Shown here: one piece after another, positions 52,145 to 62,228 of the stretch | Numbering within the stretch: position 1 is the first letter of the stretch | How the letters are laid out: every line of letters begins with the position of its first letter | DNA from: Clavibacter sp. VKM Ac-2873 | Lineage (GTDB): Bacteria; Actinomycetota; Actinomycetes; Actinomycetales; Microbacteriaceae | DNA: 64,000 nucleotides | Assembly (NCBI RefSeq): GCF_015351075.1 | Contig: NZ_JADKRS010000002.1 | Span: 372,001 to 436,000 of the forward strand | Reading direction: 5' to 3' | Made by a program: the position numbers and the translations under genes | Notes under the pieces: generated by a model | Told to the model about the DNA's origin: nothing | The model's database searches: none | The model's input: the letters and a program-made list of their open reading frames with translations, nothing else

Positions 52145-52389
52145 GCACCGAGCATGGCAGGCGCGCCTGCGCCGCCGCCGGATCGGCGCCTCCTGTCGCG
52201 CGGGGCGCGGCCGCGAACGGCTCCCCGTGAGTTCTCCTCCCAGATGCTTAGGGCGCAAACCCATGGTGCGATACTCGAATGGTCGAGCCGGGGCTCGGCG
52301 TCTCCCCCGCGACGCGGCGGGCCACGGCCGGCCACGGCATGCCGGACCCGAGGAGCCGCCGCCGTCCCCGACCACAGGGAAGGGGCCGG

Positions 52390-52965
52390 ATGGAGCAGCA
52401 CCGCTCGACCCTGCCCGTCCACGTCGTCGCCGCGTTCCACGCCGCTCCGAGCCGCGCCGCCGGCGTCGAGCTGCTGCTCGCCGCCCTCCTCGAGGCCTCC
52501 TCCGCGACGGGCGCCGCCGTGGTCCTGCCGCGCGCGTCGGAGGTCGCGACGGCGGGGGAGTCCGGCGGCGCGCTCGGCGCGCTCCTCGTGGACGGCCGCG
52601 TGCCCGTCGGACCCGGGCTGCTGCTCGTCGCGCTGGCCGACGGCGGCGACGCGTACGCCGGGGGTGGCGCCGTCGCGCTGCACCGCGCGACCGGGGCGCT
52701 CGCGGCGGCCGACCGCGCCGTGGCCGAGGAGGTCGCGGTGCACGCGCGCATCGCGCTCGCCGCGTGGGACGCCGCGGACGACCTGGCGCTCGGTCTCGCA
52801 TCGCGCTCCGTCATCGGCCAGGCGCAGGGGATCCTCATGGAGCGGTTCTCGCTCGACGCCGACCGCGCGTTCCAGGTGCTCCGCCGCTACTCGCAGGACG
52901 GCAACGTGAAGCTCGTCGAGGTCGCGCGCCGCGTCGTGCGGACGGGCGCGCTGCCGACCTCCTGA
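52390..52965 (+). CDS. ANTAR-domain protein (possible RNA antiterminator)
   Basis: 191 residues, ATG at 52390 after GGGAAGGGG. The N-terminal 130 residues are a degenerate GAF-like sensory region; the C-terminal ANTAR domain is clear: SRSVIGQAQGILMERFSLDA then AFQVLRRYSQDGNVKLVEVA. ANTAR proteins bind paired RNA hexaloop stem-loops and prevent termination. It is convergent with, and 34 bp from, the sigma-factor gene; together they suggest a stress-regulation locus. Confidence 0.87.
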   Translation: MEQHRSTLPVHVVAAFHAAPSRAAGVELLLAALLEASSATGAAVVLPRASEVATAGESGGALGALLVDGRVPVGPGLLLVALADGGDAYAGGGAVALHRATGALAAADRAVAEEVAVHARIALAAWDAADDLALGLASRSVIGQAQGILMERFSLDADRAFQVLRRYSQDGNVKLVEVARRVVRTGALPTS

Positions 52966-52999
52966 GCGGATCCGGAGGGCGCCGGCGCGTGCGCCGCCC

Positions 53000-53917
53000 T
53001 CAGGCCGTGCGCCGGTCGACCCCGCGCGGCCGGATCGGCGACACGGCGGCCAGCGGCGCCATCTCCGGCAGGGTCTCGGCCTCGCCGCGGGTCAGCTCGG
53101 CGCGCAACGCCCCGAGGATCCGCGCGAGCAGCCGCGAGACCTGCATCTGCGTCACCCCGAGCTCGGCCGCGATCTCGCTCTGGCTGCGCTCGTCGACGAA
53201 GCGCAGGTGCAGGATCCGCCGGTCGCGATCGCTGAGCACGCCGCGCGCCGCGTCCAGCAGCACCGTGCGCTCGGCGCGCGCGTAGCCGGGGTCGTCGGTG
53301 CCGATGGTGTCCGCGAGGGAGGTGCCCTCGTCCTCGTGCACCGTGAAGTCGAGCGACGCGGGCCGGAGGCTGGAGTGCGCCGCGAGCGCCTCGGCGACCT
53401 CCTCGCGCGCGTGCCCGGTGTGCGCGGCGAGCTCGGCGTCGGTCGGCGTGCGGCCGAGGCGCTGCGTGAGCGCCGGCACGGCCGCGAGCAGCGCGTGCCG
53501 CAGCTCCTGGACCTGCCGCGGCGGGCGGATCACCCACCCGTTGTCGCGCAGGTGGCGCTTGATCTCGCCGGAGATGGTGGGGATCGCGAACGACACGAAG
53601 GGCGCGCCGAACCCCGGGTCGTAGCGGCGCGCGGCCTTCACGAGGCCGAGGTAGCCGACCTGGCGCAGGTCGCTCCAGTCGTGCGCACGGCCCGAGTGCT
53701 GGCGCGCGAGCTGGTCGGCGAGCTCGAGGTGGTCGAGCACGATCTGGTCGTGCAGGCGGCGGCGCTCGGCCTCGCCCGCGGCGTCCTCGGCCACGGCCGC
53801 GGCGCGGACGAACCGCTCGTGGGTCAGCCGACGCTTCTCGTCCCGCGCTGCCGTGAGGCCGGGCGCGAGGGCGGGAGGGGCGGCGGCGAGGGCGCGCGTG
53901 CGCAGCGTTGCGGTCAC
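53000..53917 (-). CDS. SigB/SigF-type alternative sigma factor
   Basis: 305 residues. Region 2: DHLELADQLARQH..., WSDLRQVGYLGLVKAARRYD and FVSFAIPTISGEIKRHLRDN; region 3 is RPPRQVQELRHALL onward; region 4 is RFVDERSQSEIAAELGVTQM with VSRLLARILGALR. This is the SigB/SigF/SigG subfamily that controls general stress regulons. No anti-sigma or anti-anti-sigma gene is adjacent. An N-terminal extension of about 45 residues and a short C-terminal tail are unremarkable. Confidence 0.92.
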   Translation of the reverse strand: MTATLRTRALAAAPPALAPGLTAARDEKRRLTHERFVRAAAVAEDAAGEAERRRLHDQIVLDHLELADQLARQHSGRAHDWSDLRQVGYLGLVKAARRYDPGFGAPFVSFAIPTISGEIKRHLRDNGWVIRPPRQVQELRHALLAAVPALTQRLGRTPTDAELAAHTGHAREEVAEALAAHSSLRPASLDFTVHEDEGTSLADTIGTDDPGYARAERTVLLDAARGVLSDRDRRILHLRFVDERSQSEIAAELGVTQMQVSRLLARILGALRAELTRGEAETLPEMAPLAAVSPIRPRGVDRRTA

Positions 53918-54171
53918 TCAGGACCTTCCGGACTCGAGTCGGACGCGGCACGCTGCTTGACCGCTCCTCCAGAGAAGCACTGCTCCTCATGCCTGCCTAG
54001 GTGCTCCGATCACTTCTCCTCGGCGCTTCTCCCGCTTCTCCGCGGGCCGGGCGTGTCGGGCGCCCGCGCATCCGCACCAGGACGCAGCAGCGCCCCCGTA
54101 CGGGGGCATTCCCCCACCCGCCGGTAGGCTCGATCCCCGTTCCCCGAGCCCGCCGACCGAACGGACGCCCC

Positions 54172-55704
54172 ATGAGCCTGTTCCGCACGAAGAGCATCGA
54201 GTCGTCGCTCGCCGACGCCGCGGGAGGCGAACGCAGCCTCACCCGCTCCCTCGGCACGTGGGACCTCATGCTCATGGGCGTCGCCGTCGCGGTCGGCGCC
54301 GGCATCTTCTCCGTCGGCGCGAAGGCGGCCGGCAACTACGCGGGACCGTCCGTCACGCTCGCGTTCGTGCTCGCCGCCGTCACGTGCGGCCTGGCGATCA
54401 TGTGCTACGCCGAGTTCGCCTCCGCCGTGCCCGTCGCGGGCAGCGCGTACACCTTCACCTACGCGACCATGGGCGAGCTGCTCGCGTGGATCATCGGCTG
54501 GGACCTCATCCTCGAGATGCTCACGGCGGCCGCGGTAATCGCCAAGTACTGGGGCATCTACCTGGAGTCGGCGCTCCAGCTCGCGGGGCTCGACATCCCC
54601 TCCACGATCACCGTCTTCGGGCTCGGGATCAGCTGGGGCGCGGTGCTCATCACCGCGATCTTCACCGTGCTGCTCGTGCTCGGCACCAAGCTCTCCAGCC
54701 GCGTCTCGAGCGTGTTCACCGTGCTGAAGGTCGGGGTCGTGCTGTTCGTGATCGTCGTGGGCGCCTTCTACGTCAGGCCGGAGAACTACTCGCCCTTCAT
54801 CCCGCCGCAGCGCCCGGCCGAGGGCGCGTCCGCCGACGTCTGGACCCAGTCCCTCTTCTCCTGGGCGAGCGGACAGGAGCCCACGCAGTACGGCCTCTAC
54901 GGCCTGCTCGCCGGCGCCTCGCTCGTGTTCTTCGCGTTCATCGGCTTCGACGTGGTCGCCACGAGCGCCGAGGAGGTGAAGGACCCGCAGCGCACCCTGC
55001 CGCGCGGGATCTTCGCGGGCCTCGCCGTCGTCACCGTGCTCTACGTGCTCGTGACCCTCGTGCTCACCGGCATGGTGCCGTACACGGTGCTCGCCGACGC
55101 GGAGGATCCGTCGCTCACGACCGCGTTCACCGCGGTCGGCGCCGGATGGGCGGCGCAGGTCATCTCCATCGGCACGCTGCTCGGCCTCACCACCGTGCTG
55201 ATGGTGCTGCTGCTCGGCCTCGCGCGCGTGGTCTTCGCGATGAGCCGCGACGGCCTGCTGCCGCGCGGCCTCAGCCGCACGAGCGCGAAGCGCCGCACGC
55301 CGGTGCGGGTGCAGATCATCGCGGGCGTCGTCGTCGCGGCCCTCGCCGGCTTCACCGACGTGGGCGTGCTCGAGGAGATGATCAACATCGGCACGCTGTC
55401 CGCGTTCGTGCTCGTGAGCATCGGCGTGATCGTCCTGCGGAAGAAGCGGCCCGACATCCGCGCGTCGTTCCGCGTGCCGTTCATGCCGTGGCTGCCGATC
55501 CTCTCGGCCGTGCTCTGCGTGTGGCTGATGCTCAACCTCACGACGCTCACCTGGGTGCGCTTCGTCGTCTGGCTGGTGCTCGGCTTCGCGGTCTACTTCC
55601 TCTACGGACGCCGCCACTCGGTGGTCGGCACGGAGGAGGCGCGGCTCGCGGCGGGCGGTGCGCCCGCGCCCGAGCTGCCGTCGGCGTCGACGCCCAGGGA
55701 CTGA
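54172..55704 (+). CDS. APC-family amino acid permease
   Basis: 510 residues, ATG at 54172; an upstream opening to 54001 is proline/arginine-rich shadow. Twelve or so membrane helices, with the APC start LTRSLGTWDLMLMGVAVAVGAGIFSVGAKA, FASAVPVAGSAYTFTYATMG and FFAFIGFDVVATSAEEVKDP, as in cationic amino acid transporters. The C-terminus is soluble and Pro/Ala-rich. Substrate is probably an amino acid, unresolved. Confidence 0.9.
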   Translation: MSLFRTKSIESSLADAAGGERSLTRSLGTWDLMLMGVAVAVGAGIFSVGAKAAGNYAGPSVTLAFVLAAVTCGLAIMCYAEFASAVPVAGSAYTFTYATMGELLAWIIGWDLILEMLTAAAVIAKYWGIYLESALQLAGLDIPSTITVFGLGISWGAVLITAIFTVLLVLGTKLSSRVSSVFTVLKVGVVLFVIVVGAFYVRPENYSPFIPPQRPAEGASADVWTQSLFSWASGQEPTQYGLYGLLAGASLVFFAFIGFDVVATSAEEVKDPQRTLPRGIFAGLAVVTVLYVLVTLVLTGMVPYTVLADAEDPSLTTAFTAVGAGWAAQVISIGTLLGLTTVLMVLLLGLARVVFAMSRDGLLPRGLSRTSAKRRTPVRVQIIAGVVVAALAGFTDVGVLEEMINIGTLSAFVLVSIGVIVLRKKRPDIRASFRVPFMPWLPILSAVLCVWLMLNLTTLTWVRFVVWLVLGFAVYFLYGRRHSVVGTEEARLAAGGAPAPELPSASTPRD

Positions 55705-55723
55705 CCGGCTCGCGCGCCGCGGC

Positions 55724-56527
55724 TCAGGTCTGGCAGCGCGGGCACCAGTAGGTGACCCGGTCCTGCGCGCCCATGCCGGGGCGCACGGGGTCGCCGAGCT
55801 GGCCTTGCTGGATCCGCGTGCCGCACCGCAGGCACGGCTTGCCCTTCCGGCCGTAGACCCAGTCGGTGCGGCCGCGGCGCAGGTCGCCCGTGGTGGTGCG
55901 TTCGATGCGGTCGCGGTTGGCGCGCATGGTGCGGCGGGCGAGCGCGATCATCGCGGGCAGGTCCGGCACCTCGGCCACGGGCCTCGTGGGCAGCACGCCA
56001 CGGAGGAAGCAGAGCTCGGCCCGGTAGACGTTGCCGATGCCGGCCGCGTTCCGCTGGTCCAGCAGCGCCAGGCCGATGGCCCGCTCCGGCTGCGCGGAGA
56101 TGCGCCGCACGATCTCCTCGGCCGCCGCGTCGCCCCAGTCCGGCCCGAGGATGTCCGGCCCCAGGTGCCCGACGACCGTGTGCTCCTGGTCGCGCGGGAT
56201 CACCTCCAGCACCCCCAGCGAGAATCCCACCGTGACGCGCTCCGCCGTCTCGAGCACGACGCGCGCCTCGAAGGCCGGCCGTCGCCACGCGGTGCCGTGC
56301 TGGTAGATGTGCCAGGAGCCCTCCATCTTGAGGTGGCTGTGGATCGTGAGGTCGCCGACGCGGTGGAGGATGTGCTTCCCCACGCTCACCACCTCGTCGA
56401 CCTCCCGGCCCGCCAGATCCAGCGTCGCGTGCTTCGGCACGCGGAAGTCGCTGCGCGTGAGCACCTGCCCGCCGATCGCCTCGTGCAGGTGCGCGGCGGT
56501 GCGGTAGACGGTGTCGCCCTCAGGCAC
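55724..56527 (-). CDS. nei: Fpg/Nei-family DNA glycosylase (endonuclease VIII type)
   Basis: 267 residues. The N-terminal MPEGDTVYRTA gives Pro2 and Glu3, the catalytic pair; GKHILHRVGDLTIHSHLKMEG has the conserved Lys; the helix-two-turn-helix region is LLDQRNAAGIGNVYRAELCF; the zinc finger is CLRCGTRIQ...TYWCPRCQT. It removes oxidised bases and cuts the strand. It follows the lhr gene on the same strand by 69 bp, an lhr-nei arrangement that fits a repair role. Confidence 0.93.
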   Translation of the reverse strand: MPEGDTVYRTAAHLHEAIGGQVLTRSDFRVPKHATLDLAGREVDEVVSVGKHILHRVGDLTIHSHLKMEGSWHIYQHGTAWRRPAFEARVVLETAERVTVGFSLGVLEVIPRDQEHTVVGHLGPDILGPDWGDAAAEEIVRRISAQPERAIGLALLDQRNAAGIGNVYRAELCFLRGVLPTRPVAEVPDLPAMIALARRTMRANRDRIERTTTGDLRRGRTDWVYGRKGKPCLRCGTRIQQGQLGDPVRPGMGAQDRVTYWCPRCQT

Positions 56528-56596
56528 GCGCGGCTCCCGTGACCGGGACGGCGCCGGCGCTCGCTGCCGGGCGCGTGTCGATGCCCGCGCGCGCGC

Positions 56597-59500
56597 TCAC
56601 GACCGCATCCGCAGCCCGCGCGGCGTCGCCGAGAAGCCGTGCTCCTGGAGCGCCGTGCCGAGCGGGGTGCCGAGGATGAACGCGCCGTTGACCTTCTCGA
56701 TCGCGAGCTTCGCGACTCCTCCGCGTCGCACGATCCCGCCGAGCGACTCCGCCGCCGCGCGGATCACGGCCTCGTCGTCGTCGAACAGGAGCACGGTCTT
56801 GCCGCCGCGCTCCACGTAGAGCACCAGCTCGCCGTCGACCAGCACCACGAGCGCGCCCGCCTTCCGGCCCGCGCGATGGCCGGTGGGGCGCTCGCCGCGC
56901 GCGTCGACGCTGCCGGACTCCGCCACGGTGGACGCGGAGTCCCCGCCCGCGTCCGCGGCTCCCGGGCTGCTGCCGGCGCCGGCGCCCGCGTCGGACCCGG
57001 TCTCGGACCCGCCGCCCGACCCGTCGAGCCGCGGCCAGGGCAGCGCCGCCCCGTAGGCGTTCGCCGGATCCGTGGCCGCGAGCGTCAGCGCGACCAGCGG
57101 TCGCTCGCCCGCGTCCGGATCCCGCGTGAAGCCGCGCAGCCGGTCGACCGTGCCGCCCGTGGAGAACTGCGCCGCGCCCAGCGTCTCGATGAAGTACCCG
57201 CGTCGCGCGCGCCCGGTGTCCTCGAAGCCCGCGAGCACCTTGTAGGTGAGCGCGAAGCCGCCGGGCACGCGCTCGGTCATGACGGATCCGCGCGTGACGA
57301 CGCCGTACCGCTCCAGCAGCAGCTCGGCCGTGCCCGCGGCCCGCACGGTGGCGTCGGTCTCGGCGAGCGGCACGATGGACCACCGCCCGGCCGCCGTCGA
57401 CGGGCCCGTGCGCGTGGGCATGTCGGCTCGCGGCATGCGCCCGCCGCGGTACATGCGCTCGCGCGGCGCCCGCTGCGGGGTCTTGTGCGCCGTGGATCCG
57501 CCGGCCAGCAGCGCCCGCAGCGGCGACAGGGTGTCGTTGGTGACGAGGCCCGCCCAGACGAGGTCCCACAGCGCGGTGACGAGCGCCCTGTCGTCCGTGG
57601 ACCCCACGGCGTCGCTCAGCTGCCGGAAGAAGTAGCCGCCGCCCGTGCCGAGCGTGGTGAGGACCTCGCGCTGCAGCTCGTCGGTGTCGTGCGCGTCGGG
57701 CTCGGGCAGCGTGAGCGCGACCTGGTCGGCGAGGTGCAGGCTCACCCAGCCGTCGGCGCCGGCGAGCGTGCCGGCCCCCGACCAGATGACCTCGCCCGTG
57801 GAGGTGAGCTCGTCGAGGAACGCGGGGCTGTAGTCGCGCACCCGCGCGGGAAGCACGAGCGTCTCCCACGCGGAGGCGGGCACGGGCGCGCCCGCGAGCT
57901 GCTCGATGACCTGCAGCACGCCGTCGACCCCGCGGAGCCCGCGCTCGCGATCGGCTCCCGCCACGTGCTGCCACGCCGGGAGGAACCGCGCGTAGGCGGC
58001 GCGCTCGACCGGCTCGACCTCGCTGCGGAGCGCCGCGAGCGAGCGGCTGCGGAGGCGCCGGAGCACCTCGACGTCGCACCACTCGCTGCCGGACGCCCCC
58101 GGCCGGAACTCGCCCTCGACCACGCGCCGCTGGGCGCTGAGCCGGGCGAGGGTGTCGGCGATGACGGCGGATCCGAGGCCGATGCCGGTGGCCGCGTCCG
58201 CGATGGTGAACGGCCCGTGCGTGCGGGCGTAGCGGCCGACGAGGTCGCCGAGCGGATCCGCCACGGGCTCCACGAACGCGAGCGGCGTGCCGATGGGCAG
58301 CGGCACGCCGAGGGCGTCGCGGAGGCGGCTGGCGTCCTCGATGGCGGCGACGCGCGGCTGCCCGCCGAACGAGACGCGGAGCGCGCGCTTGCCGGCGACG
58401 AGCGCGTCGAGGTGGTCGGCGGCGGATCCGGCTTCCTCGGGCTCGAGGCGCGCGGCGACCTCCTCGGCGTCGAGCGGGCCGAGGATCCGCAGCAGGTCGG
58501 CGACGCCCTCGAGCCCCTTCGCCCGCCGGTCGGGCGCGAGCCGCTGCAGCTCCAGCTCGGTGCGCGCGATGACCGCCGGATCCAGCAGCTCGCGCAGCTC
58601 CGCCCGGCCCAGCAGCTCCGAGAGGAGCCCGGCGTCGAGCGAGAGCGCGGCGGCCCGGCGCTCGGCCAGCGGGCTGTCGCCCTCGTACATGAACGCGCCG
58701 ACGTAGCTGAAGAGGAGGCTGCGCGCGAACGGCGACGCGTCCTCCGTGGTGGTCTCGACGATCCTGATGCGCCGGGCCTCGATGTCCTTCGCGAGCGACG
58801 TGAGCGCGGGCAGGTCGTAGACGTCCTGCAGCACCTCGCGCACGGTCTCGAGCACGATCGGGAAGGCGGGGAACTTCCGCGCGACGTCGAGCAGCTGCGA
58901 CGCGCGCTGGCGCTGCTGCCAGAGCGGCGAGCGGCGGCCGGGGTTGTAGCGCGGCAGGAGCAGCGCGCGCGCGGCGCACTCGCGGAAGCGCGAGGCGAAG
59001 AGGGCGGATCCGCCGACCTCCCGCGTGACGATGGCGTCGAGCTCGTCCGGCTCGAACACGAACAGGTCGGCCCCCGGCGGCTCGCCGTCGGTCTCGGGGA
59101 TGCGCACCACGATGCCGTCGTCGTTGGCCATGGTCGCGCCGTCGATGCCGTACAGCTCGGTGACCCGGGCGCCCACCGCGAGCGCCCACGGCGCGTGCAC
59201 CTGCATCCCGTAGGGGGAGTGCAGCACCACGCGCCAGTCACCCAGCTCGTCGCGGAAGCGCTCGACCACGAGCGTGCGGTCGTTCGGCACGTGGCCGGTG
59301 GCCTTCTTCTGGTCGTCGAGGAACGCGAGCAGGTTGTTGACGGCGCGGTCGTCGAGGCCCACGCGGCCGGCCCTCGACCGGGCGTCGTCCACCGCGGATC
59401 CGGACAGCTCCCGCACGAACGCCCCGATGGCCCGCCCCAGCTCCAGCGGCCGGCCGAGCCCGTCGCCCTTCCAGAACGGCAGCTTCCCGGGCTCGCCGAA

Positions 59501-61405
59501 CGCCGGCGTGACGAGGACCCGGTCGTGCGTGATCTCCTGGATCCGCCAGCTCGTGGCCCCCAGCGCGAACACGTCGCCGACGCGCGACTCGTAGACCATC
59601 TCCTCGTCGAGCTCGCCCACGCGTGACGCCTTCTCGCCCACCATGAACACGCCGAAGAGGCCGCGATCCGGGATGGTGCCGCCCGAGGTGACGGCGAGCC
59701 GCTGCGCGCCCGGCCGCCCCTCGATGGTGCCCTCGTCGCGATCCCACACGATGCGGGGCCGCAGCTCCGCGAACTCGTCGGACGGGTACCGGCCGCTCAA
59801 GAGGTCGAGCGTGGCCTCGTACGCGGAGCGCGGCAGGGTCGCGAACGGCGCGCTCCGGCGCACGACGTCGAACCACTCCTCGACGCCCAGCGGCTCGAGC
59901 GCGACGGCCGCGACGGTCTGCTGCGCGAGCACGTCGAGCGGGTTCGCGGGCACGCGCAGCGACTCGATCTGCCCGCTCGCCATGCGCTCGGCGGCGACGG
60001 CCGAGTGGATGAGGTCGGCCCGGTGCTTGGGGAAGATGACGCCGCGGGAGACCTCGCCCACCTGGTGCCCCGCGCGGCCGACGCGCTGCAGGCCGCTCGC
60101 GACCGAGGGCGGCGCCTCCACCTGCACGACGAGGTCGACGTCGCCCATGTCGATGCCGAGCTCGAGGCTGGAGGTGGCGACCACGCAGCGCAGGCGCCCG
60201 GACTTGAGGTCGTCCTCGATGAGCGCGCGCTGCTCCTTCGAGACGGATCCGTGGTGCGCCTTGGCGAGCACCGGATCCGCGCCCTCCGTGCTCCCGGCCT
60301 GCGCCATGACCTCGGCGGGCGCGCGTGACGCGGTGCGGCGCGTGGCGGAGAAGGCCGTGGCGTCGACGGGCCGGTCGACTGACGAGACAGCCCCCGCGAG
60401 AACGGGCACAGCGCCGGCGGTCGCCGACCCGCTCGCGACCGCCCGCCCCTCGGCGTCGATGCGCCCCTCCTCGATCCGTACCGTGTAGATCTCGTTGAGC
60501 CGTGCCGTGAGCCGCTCCGCGAGCCGCCTGCTGTTCGTGAAGACGATGGACGACGTGTGCTGGAGCACGAGGTCGACGATGCCCTCCTCCACGTGCGGCC
60601 AGATGGATCCCTGCTGCGGCGCGTCCCCCTGCGCCGCCGACCCCTCGAGCGGCGCCGTGGTGCCGAGCTCGGTCATGTCGTCGACCGGCACGATGACGCG
60701 CAGGTCGAACTCCTTGGTGTTCGTCGGCGACACGATGGTCACGGGCGAGCGCCCGCCGAGGAACCGCGCCACCTCCTCGGGCGGCCTGACGGTGGCCGAC
60801 AGGCCGATCCGCTGGGCCGGCCTCTCGAGCAGCGCGTCGAGCCGCTCGAGCGAGAGCGCGAGGTGGCTGCCGCGCTTCGTGGCCGCGACCGCGTGCACCT
60901 CGTCGACGATGATCGTCTCGACCCCCGCGAGCGTCTCGCGCGCGGCGGACGTGAGCATGAGGAAGAGCGACTCGGGCGTGGTGATGAGGATGTCCGGCGG
61001 CGTCTTCGCGAGCGAGCGCCGATCGGCCGCCGGGGTGTCGCCGGAGCGCACGCCCACCGTGACCTCGGGCGGCTCGGCCCCCAGCCGCTTCGCCGTCTGC
61101 ACGATGCCCACGAGCGGCGAGCGGAGGTTGCGCTCCACGTCGACCGCGAGGGCCTTCAGCGGCGAGATGTAGAGGACGCGCGTGCGGCGCATCGGGTCTT
61201 CGGGCGCGGGCCGCGAGGCCAGCCGGTCGATGGACCACAGGAACGCCGCGAGCGTCTTGCCGGATCCGGTGGGCGCCACGACGAGCGCGTGCGACCCCTT
61301 CTGCACGGCCTCCCACGCGCCGGTCTGCGCCGCGGTCGGGCCGGGGAACGCGCCCTGGAACCACTCCCGGGTGGCCGGGGAGAAGCGCGCGAGGACGGGA
61401 TCCAT
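56597..61405 (-). CDS. lhr: ATP-dependent helicase Lhr
   Basis: 1602 residues, normal for bacterial long Lhr. Superfamily 2 motifs: Walker A VVAPTGSGKTLAAF near residue 40, motif Ia YISPLKALAVDVERNL, DEVH box IIVDEVHAVAATKRGSHLAL, motif III IGLSATV and motif VI QRVGRAGHQVGEVSRG. Two low-complexity insertions occur near residues 315-375 and 1500-1560. The C-terminal region (ENDMEGDSPLAERRAAALS-type block, AGG-type repeats) is the Lhr-specific domain. The enzyme unwinds RNA-DNA hybrids and DNA and is linked to repair, which its nei-type neighbour supports. Confidence 0.94.
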   Translation of the reverse strand: MDPVLARFSPATREWFQGAFPGPTAAQTGAWEAVQKGSHALVVAPTGSGKTLAAFLWSIDRLASRPAPEDPMRRTRVLYISPLKALAVDVERNLRSPLVGIVQTAKRLGAEPPEVTVGVRSGDTPAADRRSLAKTPPDILITTPESLFLMLTSAARETLAGVETIIVDEVHAVAATKRGSHLALSLERLDALLERPAQRIGLSATVRPPEEVARFLGGRSPVTIVSPTNTKEFDLRVIVPVDDMTELGTTAPLEGSAAQGDAPQQGSIWPHVEEGIVDLVLQHTSSIVFTNSRRLAERLTARLNEIYTVRIEEGRIDAEGRAVASGSATAGAVPVLAGAVSSVDRPVDATAFSATRRTASRAPAEVMAQAGSTEGADPVLAKAHHGSVSKEQRALIEDDLKSGRLRCVVATSSLELGIDMGDVDLVVQVEAPPSVASGLQRVGRAGHQVGEVSRGVIFPKHRADLIHSAVAAERMASGQIESLRVPANPLDVLAQQTVAAVALEPLGVEEWFDVVRRSAPFATLPRSAYEATLDLLSGRYPSDEFAELRPRIVWDRDEGTIEGRPGAQRLAVTSGGTIPDRGLFGVFMVGEKASRVGELDEEMVYESRVGDVFALGATSWRIQEITHDRVLVTPAFGEPGKLPFWKGDGLGRPLELGRAIGAFVRELSGSAVDDARSRAGRVGLDDRAVNNLLAFLDDQKKATGHVPNDRTLVVERFRDELGDWRVVLHSPYGMQVHAPWALAVGARVTELYGIDGATMANDDGIVVRIPETDGEPPGADLFVFEPDELDAIVTREVGGSALFASRFRECAARALLLPRYNPGRRSPLWQQRQRASQLLDVARKFPAFPIVLETVREVLQDVYDLPALTSLAKDIEARRIRIVETTTEDASPFARSLLFSYVGAFMYEGDSPLAERRAAALSLDAGLLSELLGRAELRELLDPAVIARTELELQRLAPDRRAKGLEGVADLLRILGPLDAEEVAARLEPEEAGSAADHLDALVAGKRALRVSFGGQPRVAAIEDASRLRDALGVPLPIGTPLAFVEPVADPLGDLVGRYARTHGPFTIADAATGIGLGSAVIADTLARLSAQRRVVEGEFRPGASGSEWCDVEVLRRLRSRSLAALRSEVEPVERAAYARFLPAWQHVAGADRERGLRGVDGVLQVIEQLAGAPVPASAWETLVLPARVRDYSPAFLDELTSTGEVIWSGAGTLAGADGWVSLHLADQVALTLPEPDAHDTDELQREVLTTLGTGGGYFFRQLSDAVGSTDDRALVTALWDLVWAGLVTNDTLSPLRALLAGGSTAHKTPQRAPRERMYRGGRMPRADMPTRTGPSTAAGRWSIVPLAETDATVRAAGTAELLLERYGVVTRGSVMTERVPGGFALTYKVLAGFEDTGRARRGYFIETLGAAQFSTGGTVDRLRGFTRDPDAGERPLVALTLAATDPANAYGAALPWPRLDGSGGGSETGSDAGAGAGSSPGAADAGGDSASTVAESGSVDARGERPTGHRAGRKAGALVVLVDGELVLYVERGGKTVLLFDDDEAVIRAAAESLGGIVRRGGVAKLAIEKVNGAFILGTPLGTALQEHGFSATPRGLRMRS

Positions 61406-61453
61406 CTGCCCATCCTCCTCCGGACCCCCGACAACCGGCCGGGCCGGCGGGCC

Positions 61454-62095
61454 TCAGCCCGCGTGCGCCCGGATGAACGCCGACACGTCCCGCAGCTCGG
61501 GCGCGGAGACGGAGTGCGGCAGGTCCTCGTAGATGCGCTCCGTGAGGGCGGTGTGGTCGCCGATCCAGGCCGCGGTGCGGGCGACGGCCTCGTCCGGGAT
61601 CACCTGGTCGGCCGTGCCGCGTCCCCAGAACACCGGCGTCGGGGAGGCCGCGTTGGCCGCGTCGCCCGCGTGGTCGCCGCGCACCGAGAACCCGCTGAGC
61701 TGCACCGCGTAGGAGAACCGCCCGGGCGCGAGCCGCAGGAGCTGGATGGCCGTCGCGCCGCCCTGGCTGAAGCCGAGGAGGCCCACCGAGCGCGGCCGCA
61801 CGGGCAGCGCGTCGAGCCAGTCGAGCACGCCATGCGCCGCGGCGTCGGCGGCCTCCGGGTCCGGGTCGCCCCGCGTGCCGGGGACGATCGGGAACCACGC
61901 GAACCCGCCCTGCAGCGCGATCGGCGCGCGCAGCGACGCGACCACGGGCCCGAGCGGCAGGTACGGCGACAGTCCGAACAGGTCGCCCTCGTGCGATCCG
62001 AAGCCGTGCAGCAGCACGAGCAGCGGTCGGTCGGCGAGCTCGGCGGACGAGGCCGACCAGAGGACGGCGTCGCGATCCAGCGGGAGAGCGGTCAC
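61454..62095 (-). CDS. Phospholipase/carboxylesterase-family alpha/beta hydrolase
   Basis: 213 residues from GTG at 62095 with GAGGA upstream. LLVLLHGFGSHEGDLFGLSP is the oxyanion region, LLGFSQGGATAIQLL the nucleophile elbow, GTADQVIPDE the catalytic Asp and DLPHSVSAPEL the catalytic His. No signal peptide, so a cytoplasmic esterase of small esters. It lies 48 bp downstream of nothing on its strand and 48 bp upstream of lhr, so the two could be co-transcribed. Confidence 0.88.
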   Translation of the reverse strand: MTALPLDRDAVLWSASSAELADRPLLVLLHGFGSHEGDLFGLSPYLPLGPVVASLRAPIALQGGFAWFPIVPGTRGDPDPEAADAAAHGVLDWLDALPVRPRSVGLLGFSQGGATAIQLLRLAPGRFSYAVQLSGFSVRGDHAGDAANAASPTPVFWGRGTADQVIPDEAVARTAAWIGDHTALTERIYEDLPHSVSAPELRDVSAFIRAHAG

Positions 62096-62228
62096 GGGTG
62101 TCCTCGTCGGCAGCGGGCGGATGCGCGGACGCGGGGATCGGCCGGCCCGCCCATCCTCGCATCCGCCCCCGGCAGCCGGTCCGCGCGCCGGGGGGCCGCC
62201 GCGCTCCGGCCGTGGGTGACAATGGACC

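Noticed and set aside
56639-59626. 995-codon plus-strand frame opposite lhr
   Set aside because: Antisense to intact helicase sequence with all SF2 motifs; the plus frame is a Glu/Arg/Gly-rich shadow.
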